Shown here piece after piece: positions 1-9,247 of a DNA stretch of 64,000 nucleotides. The stretch's first letter is position 1, and the number at the start of each line of letters is the position of its first letter. The translations under genes were made by a program, and so were the position numbers. The notes under the pieces were generated by a model, which did no database searches, was not told the origin of the DNA, and saw nothing but the letters and a program-made list of their open reading frames with translations. Source of the DNA: Desulfobacterium sp. (lineage in GTDB: Bacteria > Desulfobacterota > Desulfobacteria > Desulfobacterales > Desulfobacteraceae); assembly GCA_030145245.1 (NCBI GenBank), contig JAQYWC010000065.1, positions 62,001 through 126,000 of the forward strand, read 5' to 3'.

Positions 1-503
1 GGGATCTGGTCATTTCGATAATCTACCACCGCCTGCTTTAATGCCTTTACATCCTGGTTTTTCACAGCGTCATGGGCATGGATAAACAACGAAAACACAC
101 CGGCCATTCTGAACCGTCTATGCTCATACGCGTATCCAAAACATTCACGGGCCTGCACATGAACATAGGAAAGCAACGGACCAAAGAGGTCTCCGTACCG
201 CTCCACGCAAAAGACAGGATTGGCAAAACTTTCGCCATAATTTTCCGGCAAGAGATCCATGTACCGCTCAAGGTTCTCCTTTTTCAACTGATCCAGGCCC
301 ATATCCGCCCGGATACCCTCGTCCAACTGAGCCTCCAATACGGATGCCTGGATGAGACGCTCCCCGGTGGCCTCAAAACAGGCCCCATACGGGCTCTCCT
401 CTTTTTCAGCTGCATCCACGATTCCATGGATCGCTTTGAGACGGGTCTCATATGCTGACCTATACTGTTCATTATAGCGTTTATAAATATCTTTAGATTT
501 CAT
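1..503 (-). CDS. N-terminal 167 residues of a conserved protein, cut by the window edge (possibly M29-type aminopeptidase)
   Basis: An open frame runs leftward from an ATG at 503 (MKSKDIYKRYNEQY...) to the window edge without a stop, so only the N-terminus is seen. AAGGA lies about ten bases before the ATG and decides the start. The visible part is soluble and rich in acidic and aromatic residues, with a patch reading YGDLFGPLLSYVHVQA followed by FGYAYEHRRF. From memory this resembles the long helical N-terminal region of the leucyl aminopeptidase (M29-like) proteins of anaerobes, whose metal-binding domain would lie outside the window. No catalytic motif is in view, so the family call is tentative; that the frame is a gene is well supported by its length, start signal and lack of competing frames. 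Confidence 0.5.
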   Translation of the reverse strand, partial: MKSKDIYKRYNEQYRSAYETRLKAIHGIVDAAEKEESPYGACFEATGERLIQASVLEAQLDEGIRADMGLDQLKKENLERYMDLLPENYGESFANPVFCVERYGDLFGPLLSYVHVQARECFGYAYEHRRFRMAGVFSLFIHAHDAVKNQDVKALKQAVVDYRNDQI

Positions 504-538
504 TGCTGTTTTCCTTGTGGGTTATAACTTCATGTACA

Positions 539-1328
539 TTAGAAACTGCCCCAGGATGCAACCAGGCCCACCTCCATGATGGGGATCTCCCAGTCGTCGC
601 ACAGGATCTTTGCCTCATATCCGCCTTTGCAGTCGGACCTGCGCCGCTTCACCATGGCGATCACCCTGGCCCGGCTGACCCTTGGTAAAAGGGTGCCCCA
701 CTCTTCCCTGGCACTGGCGGCAACGGCTGCCACGGGGGTTCCTGCCGGGGTTAACAGGCAGAGTTTTGCGTTAACAAAACCAAAACCTAACTCGTCCCCC
801 GCATTCAGGTCCTTAAGGGCGGTGAGCACCGGATGACCGGGATGGCAGCGGCCGGCAAAATCCATAAACAGCTCCTTGAGCCCGAGAATCCGGTGGCGAA
901 GGAGGGATGGACCCGGGCCGGCCAGACGGGCCGGGGAGGGAACAAATGTCAGCCCCTGCTCCTTGCCAAGGATGGCAAGGTGGGGGTTGCATTCCCCGGC
1001 CAGGCGAAACAGCCCGAGAAAGCGCTTGGCCCTTGTCATGGCCACATAAAAGAGCCGCCGCTCCTCCTCCATCTCTTCAGATTTTGCAGGCAGGTTCCAG
1101 CCCCCGTCCAGGATGAACAGATGGGAGAACTCAAGTCCCTTGGCACTGTGGACCGTTCCGAGGAACACCCCGGTTCCCAGGCGCTGTTCCCGTTTCTGTT
1201 CAGCCAGCAACCGGGTTAAAAACTGGTGGGCCTGGAACCGCTCCCATGTGATAGATCCTGCCACTGGGATCGACCTCAAGATCAATAAACCCGATCTCAT
1301 TCCCTATGTCCTTGTCTGCCGCAGCCAT
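539..1328 (-). pseudogene. Remnant of an exonuclease-helicase fusion (DEDD exonuclease start joined to UvrD-type helicase end)
   Basis: From 1300 down to 539 a 253-codon frame encodes only the C-terminal end of a UvrD/Rep superfamily 1 helicase: motif V-like GTVHSAKGLEFSHLFI and motif VI-like EERRLFYVAMTRA are present, while Walker A, the DE box and all N-terminal helicase motifs are absent. Just upstream in another frame, from an ATG at 1328, the DNA encodes NEIGFIDLEVDPSGRIYHMG, which looks like the exo I motif of a DEDD 3'-5' exonuclease. Large proteins carrying exonuclease, RecQ and UvrD C-terminal parts are known in anaerobic bacteria. The two parts meet near 1233-1243 with a frame change. 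I infer a large internal deletion that left both ends; the product should be inactive. Confidence 0.65.
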
Positions 1329-1407
1329 GGATGTTTTTCTATCAGAAATGGGGGCAGCAGGACAAGCATTTCCTCACGGTACAAGGACGTTTCAAGTGAC
1401 CGTTCCC

Positions 1408-1584
1408 TCAAGGAAAACCCAACGGGTCAGATTCGTTTCGGCCTTCAGGGTCTCGGCCCCACCCCTTGTTGTGATCCATGCCTGGGATGTCCCGCTCAAA
1501 CTCGTTGTTCCAGACCCCATAGAGAAACTGAAAAATCCGTTCCAAGTCCATGGGATCCCTTGGAGGGGTTACGGAAACGGTCAT
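1408..1584 (-). CDS. Small hypothetical ORF, 58 codons
   Basis: The ORF starts with ATG at 1584, preceded by AAGGAG at a spacing of seven bases, twenty bases downstream of the histidine kinase stop. It begins MTVSVTPPRDPMDLERIFQF and ends after 58 codons in the stretch between the kinase and the helicase remnant. I recognise no family. The start signal is convincing, but the protein could be the surviving front of a longer gene broken by the same rearrangement that made the neighbouring remnant. Confidence 0.3.
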   Translation of the reverse strand: MTVSVTPPRDPMDLERIFQFLYGVWNNEFERDIPGMDHNKGWGRDPEGRNESDPLGFP

Positions 1585-1603
1585 GGAAATTCTCCTTTCC
1601 GGG

Positions 1604-4249
1604 TTAATCGAGAAGATTTCTGATGCTTCTGCTAAAGGTGTGCATGGTGACAGGCTTCATCAAAAAATCGTCAATCACCTCGGTGGAATAATTTTTTCTC
1701 GAAATTTTTTCGCTGAAACCGGTGCAGAGAATGATCGGGGTGGAGGTGCTGAGATTCTTGATTTCGGCGGCCAGGATATCGCCGGTCATGTTGGGCATGG
1801 TCATATCGGTGATCACAAGATCAAACCGGTCTGACTCGGCCTTAAAGGCCTCCAGCGCCTTGAGGCTGTCGGTATAGATGGTGACGCTGTAACCGTGCTT
1901 TTCCAGCATCTGCCTGCCCATCTCGGCGATGCTCACCTCATCGTCCACCCAAAGGATGTGCTCGGTGCCTTTAACGATGGGCTCCCCGGGAAATCTTTCC
2001 CTCAAAGGCGTTGTTTCAGCCTTGGGCAGGTAGACATGGAAGGTCGTGCCCTTGCCCGGTTCGCTGTAAACCTTAATGTCGCCGTTTAAATTCTTTACGA
2101 TCCCGTAGGTCACAGAAAGCCCGAGGCCCGAGCCTTTTCCATTCTTCTTTGTGGTGAAATAGGGATCAAATATCATGGGCAGGATCTCTTTCTCAATCCC
2201 ATGACCCGTGTCGCTGACCGACAGATGGACGTACTCTCCGGATTGCAATCCGGGATTCCCCAGGATCGCGTCCGTATTGATCTCGACCTCGTCCAGCCGG
2301 ACCTCGAATTGGCCGCCGCACTCCTGGACCGCATGGAAGGCATTGGTGCACAGGTTCATGATGATCTGATGCAGTTTGGTGGGATCGGCAAAGACGGGGC
2401 TGGCCCCCGGCTTGATGTTCTGGATGATTTCGATATCATTTGGGATGGATGAGCGCAACAGCTTGAGCACCTCCTTGACGATCAGCTGGTACTGGACCGG
2501 CCGCGGCTCCTGGTCTGCCTGGCGACTGAAGGTCAGGATCTGCATGGTAAGCTCCTTTGCCCGGTATGCAGCCTTGTAGATTTTCTGAACCTTACTGTAC
2601 TCGGGGCTCTCCCCCGGCAGATCCTCAAACAGCATCTCCGAATACCCCATGATGGGAAAGAGGATGTTATTAAAATCATGGGCGATACCACCAGCCAGGG
2701 TACCGATGGCCTCCATCTTCTGATAGTGGTTGAGGCGTTCTTCGAGTTTCTTCCTCTCCTCAAGGGTATGCAGCCGTTCCGAAAGGTCACTGCAGATCGC
2801 CTGGAACAGGCCTTGTTTGTTGGAAATGATCCTGAAGCTGATCTCCACGGTAATACGGGTGTTAAACCGGGTGAGCAGCGCAGTCTCAAAAAGTATTAGC
2901 CCTTTCTTTTGGCCGGAATTCAAGGCCTTTTTCACATCTGCTGCGCCCTCCGGGGAAAACAGATCCATAAGATTCATGGCGCAGAGCTCATGATGGGGAT
3001 ATCCCAGCAGCAGGGATGCGCTCTTGTTGACATTCTGGATACGCCCGTCAATGGTGTGGATGAAGGTGGCGTCATGGGAGTGCTCAAACAGGTTCCTCAA
3101 CATCTCTTCGCTCTTCAGGAGATCCTGCTGGGCCTTCTTGCGGATCTTCTCCTGGGTTTCAAGGGTCGCAACCATCTCGTTGTAGCCCTCGGCGATAAAT
3201 CTGACCTGTTCGATATCCGAATCCTTTGTAAAACGGTAGGAAAAGTCTCCGGACTTGACCCGGTCAAGGCCAGCCCTGATTCTCTTATTGGCGGCATCCT
3301 GCATGGATGAGCGGGGAAATATCACAAAAAGGATCCACTCGATTCCCGGAATCACCTCATGATAAACCATGAGATCGAAAGCGCCTTCCTTTGTGAGCCT
3401 GAAACTGCCCTTGCCTCTCTTTTTCAGGCGAGCCAGGGAAATCTCCTTGAACCCAGGGCCGAGACTGTGGAGGTGGCGCTGAAAAATGCTGCCCTTTGCC
3501 TTGTCGATCTCGGTTTCCACGGAGGGGTGGTCCATGATGGTTCCATTGGCATCCACGATAAAGTTAACCTGGCCGGGGATGTATGGGTCAAGGATAAAAT
3601 CCTGGTGCAGACTCTTCATGGGAAGGTCGATGCTCCAGAGCCCCACGAACTGATCTGCCAGATAGACGGGAACCGAGGCCGAAACGATAAGCCCCTCGCC
3701 TGCGTAATCAATGGTCGGTTTGGTCCACTGTATCTTTCTTTCCGGGTTGTTGGAAGGTTCCACCGATACAAAGGTATGGCAGGACGTCCAGTCAAACCCG
3801 GGATCAATGGCTTGTTGCTGGTCGATATAGGGGAACTGAACCGAGGTGTTTGTCACATCCTGGTAATAGAACCAGGCACTGGCCGGCAACCGGGTTCGTA
3901 TTTCGCCCAGAAAGGTGCCGATGTTTCGAAGACAGTACATGCGAAAACAGGTTTCCGGATCATTCCTCAGGCCGGGGGACCAGGAGTAGGAGATGGCATT
4001 CCCGGGGACCCTGTGGGACCGGAACGCCTCCTGAAGGGGAAGCCGGAGCCAAAATCCGGCATCATCGACGCCAAAACCCTCTTTTTCAAACCAGCGCTCA
4101 ATATCGGATTGTTCGCACCTGATCTCGGAAAAAAGCAGCTGGGAGAGCCGCTTGAGTTCGTTGAGGGTGTCATGGCAACTTCTGATATTTGCATCAAGGG
4201 ACGCTGCGATCTGCTTTATTTGAACGTGGATGTGGTTAGTTTGTACCAT
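1604..4249 (-). CDS. Hybrid sensor histidine kinase (Cache-like, HAMP-like, PAS, HisKA, HATPase, receiver), no clear membrane helix
   Basis: The protein has 881 residues from the ATG at 4249; GGAGG five bases upstream favours it over the ATG four codons earlier. Order by residue: helical N-terminus, double-Cache-like sensor about 60-310, HAMP-like segment 320-370, PAS about 385-500, HisKA with GGIAHDFNN (phospho-acceptor His near 524), HATPase_c with an SDTGHGI and GSGLGLS pair, and a C-terminal receiver with Asp near 815 in LVITDM and Lys in FLMKP. Kinases of this domain order sense small ligands and pass phosphate from His to the attached receiver. The unusual point is that neither end of the Cache domain shows a convincing transmembrane helix; the only hydrophobic patch is WILFVIF, far too short. 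The protein therefore looks cytoplasmic or peripheral. Its ligand and output partner are unknown. Confidence 0.88.
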   Translation of the reverse strand: MVQTNHIHVQIKQIAASLDANIRSCHDTLNELKRLSQLLFSEIRCEQSDIERWFEKEGFGVDDAGFWLRLPLQEAFRSHRVPGNAISYSWSPGLRNDPETCFRMYCLRNIGTFLGEIRTRLPASAWFYYQDVTNTSVQFPYIDQQQAIDPGFDWTSCHTFVSVEPSNNPERKIQWTKPTIDYAGEGLIVSASVPVYLADQFVGLWSIDLPMKSLHQDFILDPYIPGQVNFIVDANGTIMDHPSVETEIDKAKGSIFQRHLHSLGPGFKEISLARLKKRGKGSFRLTKEGAFDLMVYHEVIPGIEWILFVIFPRSSMQDAANKRIRAGLDRVKSGDFSYRFTKDSDIEQVRFIAEGYNEMVATLETQEKIRKKAQQDLLKSEEMLRNLFEHSHDATFIHTIDGRIQNVNKSASLLLGYPHHELCAMNLMDLFSPEGAADVKKALNSGQKKGLILFETALLTRFNTRITVEISFRIISNKQGLFQAICSDLSERLHTLEERKKLEERLNHYQKMEAIGTLAGGIAHDFNNILFPIMGYSEMLFEDLPGESPEYSKVQKIYKAAYRAKELTMQILTFSRQADQEPRPVQYQLIVKEVLKLLRSSIPNDIEIIQNIKPGASPVFADPTKLHQIIMNLCTNAFHAVQECGGQFEVRLDEVEINTDAILGNPGLQSGEYVHLSVSDTGHGIEKEILPMIFDPYFTTKKNGKGSGLGLSVTYGIVKNLNGDIKVYSEPGKGTTFHVYLPKAETTPLRERFPGEPIVKGTEHILWVDDEVSIAEMGRQMLEKHGYSVTIYTDSLKALEAFKAESDRFDLVITDMTMPNMTGDILAAEIKNLSTSTPIILCTGFSEKISRKNYSTEVIDDFLMKPVTMHTFSRSIRNLLD

Positions 4250-4350
4250 AAAACCCTCCATAAATCCGCCAAGGTCTAAGCAGTCATGTCCATGTAGGTA
4301 TTGGGCCGTAAAAAAAACACACCGTTTGAGATCCAGGAGTCGGACGTGTG

Positions 4351-4380
4351 TGATTGTTGCGGGTGATTGTTGCGGGTGAT
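4351..4380. repeat. Two tandem copies of a 13-bp unit
   Basis: TGATTGTTGCGGG occurs twice without a gap at 4351-4363 and 4364-4376, and a third copy begins with TGAT. It lies upstream of the kinase gene and just past the terminator-like hairpin of the CobW gene. It may be a slippage product or part of the kinase promoter region. Confidence 0.6.
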
Positions 4381-4383
4381 TTA

Positions 4384-4422
4384 AAAATCAATGATCTCTT
4401 TTTATACAAAATCATTGATTTT
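4384..4422 (-). terminator. AT-rich hairpin after the CobW-family gene
   Basis: A 12-bp perfect inverted repeat, AAAATCAATGAT at 4384-4395 and ATCATTGATTTT at 4411-4422, lies four bases past the stop of the CobW-family gene. Read on the minus strand the second arm ends in a T run. The stem is AT-rich, so the terminator may be weak, but position and shape fit. Confidence 0.55.
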
Positions 4423-4425
4423 CCG

Positions 4426-6354
4426 TCAACAAGTTATCTCATCTCCACGCCCTGTTGAATGGTATGCATCATGCAACACGCCGGGCAATGTTTCAGGGTT
4501 AAGTTGCTTTCCAATGACAACGACAAAACCGGATTCATCGTATCTGCCGTCATGCCTTGAGAAATCAACCCGGCCGCCGACATACTGACAAACTTGGGCA
4601 GCCTGGCCGTGGTTGAACCTTACAAGCCCTTTGAGCCTCAGGATTTCAGACGGCAGCGCTTCAAGGGCTGCCACAAATGCGGACCTGTCCACCGGGCCGT
4701 CAAAGTTTATCTTTATCGAACCGATACCTTCCTCTCCGTGGCATGCATGGCGAATATGCCAGGTCCCATGATTGCCAGGTGACCCCTGTGCCGGCGTCTT
4801 GCCGGCCGTTCCCCCCATATCGATATCGTCATTGTAGAGAAGGCCGGGGTTCAGGTTGCCAAACCTTGTTTCCAGCAAAAGCGCGCCGGGAGTGAGGCGC
4901 CTGATCCGTTTGCCAACTGTGGCAAGGCTCTCCGGGTCCGTAAGGTCTGTTTTGTTCAGAATAACAATGTCGGCGGCCCTGACCTGATCACAGGCAATTT
5001 CATATTCATCAAGGGTATGAAGGATGTTTTTGCAGTCAACAACCGTTGTTATGGAGTCAAAACGTACAATTTCACTTAGTTCGTCAATTTCCGCCAGCAG
5101 ATTGAAAGGATTTGCAAGCCCTGTGGTTTCAAGGAGTATCACTTCAGGACCGAAGTTTTCCATAAGTCCTGAGATGCCGGCGGAAAGGCGGCCTGCAAGG
5201 GTGCAGCACACGCACCCCTCGTCCATTTCAACGACATTGCAGTTGCTCTCAAGAAGCTTGCCGTCCAGGCCGGTTTCACCGATCTCGTTCTGTATGACGG
5301 CAACAAAGTTGTTCCGGCTGTTATGGTATTCCACAAAGTTTTTTACAAAACTGGTCTTGCCGGATCCCAAAAATCCGGTGAGCACAATCAGTTGCGGGCG
5401 CTTGTCCCAGGCCCGGAGGATCTCCTTGGGCAAAATCGGGTTTTCCGGATCGTTGGCCTTCCACCAGAGCAGATCGGCAACCGCCACAGGAGTGGGTTCC
5501 CCTTTGTTCCAAACCGTGCGGCGGATCGGTTTCTCCCCGGATATTTCACCAAACGCCCCCCGGGTCAAGCCGGATAGCCCGGAGGGGGTTCCGTAGCCCA
5601 GGGTTTCGGTGATGGCAGGCAGTTCCCCTGTTTTTGTGTATGTGATCTCCCCTGCGGAATTGTACGATATGATCCGGCCGGGCGTCTCAAGGCGCTCATA
5701 GTATACCGGGGGCGCCTCCAGATTAAAGGTTGCGGCGGCGCACACGGCTGAAAAGAGATCCATGGAAAGGTCGAAACAGGGCAGATCCGCTTCATATCCG
5801 CCGGGCCGGACAAGATAGCCGCCCCCGGGCTGATCCGGATTTTTGATCCCGTTTTCAGACACGATCCGTTTTTTCAAGGCGGACTCAAGGGAAAACCCCA
5901 TGGATTGTTCGTCCGTGGATAGTTCCATCACCATCCGTCCCGTGCAAAACGGCTCGATCATCTCCTCGTGGGAGATAAAGTCCCTGACCTTTTCAATGTA
6001 TTCCGGCTGATGCACGGTGATGGCGGCCCTGAGGTTGATCAGATCCACAATTTCCTCATCCTGCCGGGGAAAATAGCAGATCATGAACTCTGCGGCCTGG
6101 CTCTGCTCATATCTCTCTGTCTTTACATGGCTGACACCGAAAAGCCCCAGGCGTTTCCTTATTTTGAAGGTCCAGGCGCAGCCACTGGTTTGGGTCTGGC
6201 TCATCCCCTGCCACCCCGAACGTTTTTTGAATGATTTGCTGTAGCAGGCCCGGGTGATCATATTGATCAAAAGCCGGGGCATTCCTCTCCCGGGATCGGT
6301 CATCAGGTCTGACGGGCGGACATGGACTAATTTTGTAGTTCGGTCTTTATTCAC
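4426..6354 (-). CDS. CobW/COG0523-family metal-trafficking GTPase with a 320-residue N-terminal extension
   Basis: The C-terminal half is a G3E GTPase of the CobW/ZigA group: Walker A GFLGSGKT at about 327-334, the metal-binding C-x-C-C in GCVCCTLAGR at 381-384, base-specificity motif NKTD at 467-470, and a CobW C-terminal domain after about 540 ending in a histidine-containing tail. These proteins deliver metal ions (Co, Zn, Fe or others) to client enzymes at the cost of GTP. Family members usually have 300-400 residues; here 642 residues are encoded because an unrecognised domain of about 320 residues precedes the GTPase. The GTG at 6354 lacks a clear ribosome site, and a later start such as the Met near residue 51 is possible. 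It is the last gene of a leftward set with a Tat-exported MBL-fold protein and a membrane protein, which suggests metal loading of one of these. Confidence 0.85.
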   Translation of the reverse strand: MNKDRTTKLVHVRPSDLMTDPGRGMPRLLINMITRACYSKSFKKRSGWQGMSQTQTSGCAWTFKIRKRLGLFGVSHVKTERYEQSQAAEFMICYFPRQDEEIVDLINLRAAITVHQPEYIEKVRDFISHEEMIEPFCTGRMVMELSTDEQSMGFSLESALKKRIVSENGIKNPDQPGGGYLVRPGGYEADLPCFDLSMDLFSAVCAAATFNLEAPPVYYERLETPGRIISYNSAGEITYTKTGELPAITETLGYGTPSGLSGLTRGAFGEISGEKPIRRTVWNKGEPTPVAVADLLWWKANDPENPILPKEILRAWDKRPQLIVLTGFLGSGKTSFVKNFVEYHNSRNNFVAVIQNEIGETGLDGKLLESNCNVVEMDEGCVCCTLAGRLSAGISGLMENFGPEVILLETTGLANPFNLLAEIDELSEIVRFDSITTVVDCKNILHTLDEYEIACDQVRAADIVILNKTDLTDPESLATVGKRIRRLTPGALLLETRFGNLNPGLLYNDDIDMGGTAGKTPAQGSPGNHGTWHIRHACHGEEGIGSIKINFDGPVDRSAFVAALEALPSEILRLKGLVRFNHGQAAQVCQYVGGRVDFSRHDGRYDESGFVVVIGKQLNPETLPGVLHDAYHSTGRGDEITC

Positions 6355-6411
6355 TTATGTTTGCCGTTTTCCGGGGCCCGGCCAAACGGCTGGACCCCGG
6401 TTCCTTATCTG

Positions 6412-7584
6412 TTATACGCCAAAGGTGATGGTGTCCCCGTTTCCAAGATAGTCGGGTGATGATGACCTGAACCGTGCGGTTCCCCGGATCACAGGATATC
6501 CTGCCTCAATGAATTTCTTGGCAGTCAGGTGACCTGTACAATGGTTGCATCCGATCTTTTCAAACCCCCACTTGCCAAGGGAGATCACAAGGTCGTCATA
6601 CTTGGGATCCCAGTCTTCAAACGGAGAGATGTGAAGGCCGCCGTATATTCCGTAGAACCTGTCATGGTCGTATTTCAACTCCCTGTAGGCCAGGTCTGCG
6701 AATTTCAGGATGCCCTGGTGACAGCAGCCGCTGACCAGTACCAGCCCCTTGTCCTTGACATTAAAAGCAAGGGAGAGCTCCCCGAACACCCGGTTGATGA
6801 TGGGAACATCAAACTTCAGGGCCGCCATACCGGGAATCACCTGATTTACAGCGTCCGTGTAGGAATGGAGGGGACCCGTGTGGCCTGAATCCTTGATGTA
6901 TTGAAGGCCTTCCTCGTAGAATCCGTCCTGGATATAGACCGGAATGGTGGGATCGTATTTCATTGTCACCGGGAATCCCCAGAAATGGTCCCAGTGTTCA
7001 TGGGAAATGAACAAGGCTTCAATTTCATGGTTCTCAAGCATCTTGTCGATCCCTTCCCGCTTGAATGCGGCATCGGTCCATTTGTATGACCAGCCGGTGT
7101 CGAGAAGGTATTTATGCTTTTTGCCGTTGAGCTCTTCAACCTCGATAAGGCATGAATAGCCGCCGGCATTTTCAGGATGCAGTGACAGTTTCTCCTGGAT
7201 CTCCCACGCTTTTTCAAGGTCGTGGGGGATCAGGTCTTTGATGGTTGCAATCCCGCTCTCATAGGACCCCTGGGCGCTCCCTTTGCCATTGCCAAAGGGA
7301 GGCCAGTTCAGGTCATACTGGTTGACCAGCAGCCCGCCTGCCTTGTGGATGTCCCCCATGAGGTTTGCGTTGCTGAACCAGCTGGTTTCGGAAATATTGG
7401 TAATTTTAACGCTTTTCAACACCCCGAAATCCTTCATCGCCCGCTGGGTTTTGGCCAGCCTCTTTTTGGCAAGGGGGGAATAGGAATAGAGGCCCATGGT
7501 GGCGAATGTGCCTGCGCATACGCCGGTGGCGGCGCCTTTTACAAAATCGCGCCTTGAAACGCCCTTATCTTTCTCTTCAGTCAT
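6412..7584 (-). CDS. Tat-exported metallo-beta-lactamase-fold hydrolase
   Basis: The start is the ATG at 7584, preceded by AGGAG at a spacing of eight; an upstream in-frame start is not supported. The 390-residue protein begins with a twin-arginine signal (SRRDFVKG followed by a hydrophobic stretch with ATGVCAGTFATMGLYSY), so it should fold and load its metals in the cytoplasm before export. The MBL metal site is visible as SHEHWDHFWG (H-x-H-x-D-H), with further ligands plausible in SGCCHQGI and in a C-terminal NHCTGH. The arrangement resembles the group annotated as 7,8-dihydropterin-6-methyl-4-(beta-D-ribofuranosyl)-aminobenzene 5'-phosphate synthase-like, but the exported form probably has another substrate. 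It lies between a membrane protein gene and a CobW-type metallochaperone gene on the same strand with short gaps, which points to a joint function. Confidence 0.85.
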   Translation of the reverse strand: MTEEKDKGVSRRDFVKGAATGVCAGTFATMGLYSYSPLAKKRLAKTQRAMKDFGVLKSVKITNISETSWFSNANLMGDIHKAGGLLVNQYDLNWPPFGNGKGSAQGSYESGIATIKDLIPHDLEKAWEIQEKLSLHPENAGGYSCLIEVEELNGKKHKYLLDTGWSYKWTDAAFKREGIDKMLENHEIEALFISHEHWDHFWGFPVTMKYDPTIPVYIQDGFYEEGLQYIKDSGHTGPLHSYTDAVNQVIPGMAALKFDVPIINRVFGELSLAFNVKDKGLVLVSGCCHQGILKFADLAYRELKYDHDRFYGIYGGLHISPFEDWDPKYDDLVISLGKWGFEKIGCNHCTGHLTAKKFIEAGYPVIRGTARFRSSSPDYLGNGDTITFGV

Positions 7585-7657
7585 GAAGATGTCTCCTTTT
7601 TTTAGACATTTACGGTTCACCTGTGCAGATGGGATCCTGCACAGGCGTGCCGCATCA

Positions 7658-9061
7658 TCAGTGAATAATGGTGTAAACCGTTGAAAACCACGGAATGAAA
7701 TTGATAATCATGAAATAAACGCCCACGCCGCCGGCAAGTCCGGCGATGAGTCCGACTGCGAACCTAGGTGTCCACTTCACGTCGCTTGCAACGACCTCGG
7801 ATTCGAGCTCTTTGATTTCAGCAGCGGTTTTCGGTACGGCTTTCCATCCGGGCCATCCGTCCATGAACCAGGAGTTGATCAGGAAGATGTTGATCAGCCA
7901 GATCATCGGTATCATGGGGAACTGCTGGGGATGGGAAAAACCCTTCTGGGTTCCAAGGAAAAGATGGGAGGTTTTGTAATAGATGATGTAGACCACCACA
8001 GCGATAACCGCAGTGAGAAAGGTCCTGATGATCACATTGACCGGCCGGCTGAATTTTGTGGGCCAGTTGTTGCAGTAAAAGGTCAGAAACAGGGTGGGAC
8101 AAAGCCAGAATATCGCCATCTCGCCAACGTGGAGCCATCTCCAGTCCGGTGCCATGAGCCGCCTTGTGCCCCTGATGGCCGGCCCCCAGGCAAGTTCTTC
8201 GCAATAATAGAGGAAAAATGCCAGACAAACGGCAATGGCAATAATGCCGAAAAAGGAGGAGACACGCCTGAGCCAGTTGGTTTTGATCAGATTGAACGGG
8301 TAGCGCTCCCAGATGGTCTCATACAGCCAGACAACAACGGTGCAGCACATGATCCATGCGATATGGAAGTTTCCGGATACCGTGTTTGCAAACTCTTCCC
8401 AGTAGGGCGGACAGATGGCCGTGAATTTCTGCCAGGGGTAGAAAAGGATGGCCATGTGTGAATGCATGGTAAGGAAATATACGATCATGCTGATGAAAAA
8501 GGTCACCGTAACGATGGTGAATCCCCTTGCCGGCTGGGGCAGTTTCTGCCACGGCGCATTCTCGCAGGCCACCACCCAACTGGGGCTCAACCATGAGGCG
8601 ATGGCGGCAAACATCATGATCGCTTCTGCCGCGTACTCAATGGCGTAGAACTCGGTCAGCCCCATGCTGGTCAGCCGTTCGGGATTGAAGTAGGCGATGC
8701 CATAGTTGCCCAGTATGTCAACAAAAAAGACCTTGATGAGCAGATACATGGCGGCAACGCTGAAGGCAACGATAACGGTTGATTTCACCAGGGGATGGGT
8801 CCGGTCGAGCCACGCCCTTTTAAACGGCCAAAAATCAAAAATGTAGGCCACCCAGATGAACAGTATCAGGAGCCATCGGCACACCATATACCCGATATAG
8901 GGGGTGTACATCCGCATGATGCCCCTGGGATCCTGGAAAATCCACCAGGTGATGTAAAAGACAACCGCGATAAAAAGTGAATTGGCCAGGGCAGGCCAGG
9001 GTCCCTTCCACCTTTTAACCAGCTTTCTGCTTTCAAGGTAACTGACTTCGTTTCTTTCCAT
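7658..9061 (-). CDS. Polytopic inner-membrane protein of unknown family, rich in Trp and His
   Basis: The 467-residue protein starts at an ATG with AGGAGAAG upstream. About eleven hydrophobic helices are spread over the chain, beginning near residue 23 (NSLFIAVVFYITWWIF) and ending in a final helix near residue 430 followed by a short tail. The middle contains a striking patch, LTMHSHMAILFYPWQKF, followed by a Cys-Pro-Pro-Tyr-Trp-Glu-Glu segment and by GNFHIAWIMCC, so histidines, cysteines and glutamates cluster within helices; that could bind metal or haem, but this is inference. I do not recognise a transporter or oxidase family. It is downstream of a small RRDF protein and upstream of the exported MBL-fold gene, all on the same strand, and is probably co-transcribed with them. 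Confidence 0.8.
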   Translation of the reverse strand: MERNEVSYLESRKLVKRWKGPWPALANSLFIAVVFYITWWIFQDPRGIMRMYTPYIGYMVCRWLLILFIWVAYIFDFWPFKRAWLDRTHPLVKSTVIVAFSVAAMYLLIKVFFVDILGNYGIAYFNPERLTSMGLTEFYAIEYAAEAIMMFAAIASWLSPSWVVACENAPWQKLPQPARGFTIVTVTFFISMIVYFLTMHSHMAILFYPWQKFTAICPPYWEEFANTVSGNFHIAWIMCCTVVVWLYETIWERYPFNLIKTNWLRRVSSFFGIIAIAVCLAFFLYYCEELAWGPAIRGTRRLMAPDWRWLHVGEMAIFWLCPTLFLTFYCNNWPTKFSRPVNVIIRTFLTAVIAVVVYIIYYKTSHLFLGTQKGFSHPQQFPMIPMIWLINIFLINSWFMDGWPGWKAVPKTAAEIKELESEVVASDVKWTPRFAVGLIAGLAGGVGVYFMIINFIPWFSTVYTIIH

Positions 9062-9247
9062 AAAAACTTCTCCTGTTTAACATCTATTGCTATTAACCGG
9101 CTGGTACCCGAAAGATTCAACCCTGCTGGAAAAAAAGATAGAGATATCCCCTCTTGCCACAAGGGCAGCATTTTGAAAATCGCCAAACTGGTATACCTGG
9201 GATCGGCTTTAAACGTTCACGCCGTTATCGCACTGTTCCACGGGGGG

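Noticed and set aside
1233-1328. Selenocysteine or programmed frameshift joining the exonuclease and helicase parts
   Set aside because: The parts differ in frame and more than the whole middle of the protein is missing; a deletion explains this better than recoding.
3359-4279. 306-codon plus-strand ORF opposite the first hybrid kinase
   Set aside because: It lies wholly antisense to the Cache region of the kinase, whose own start signal and domains are convincing.
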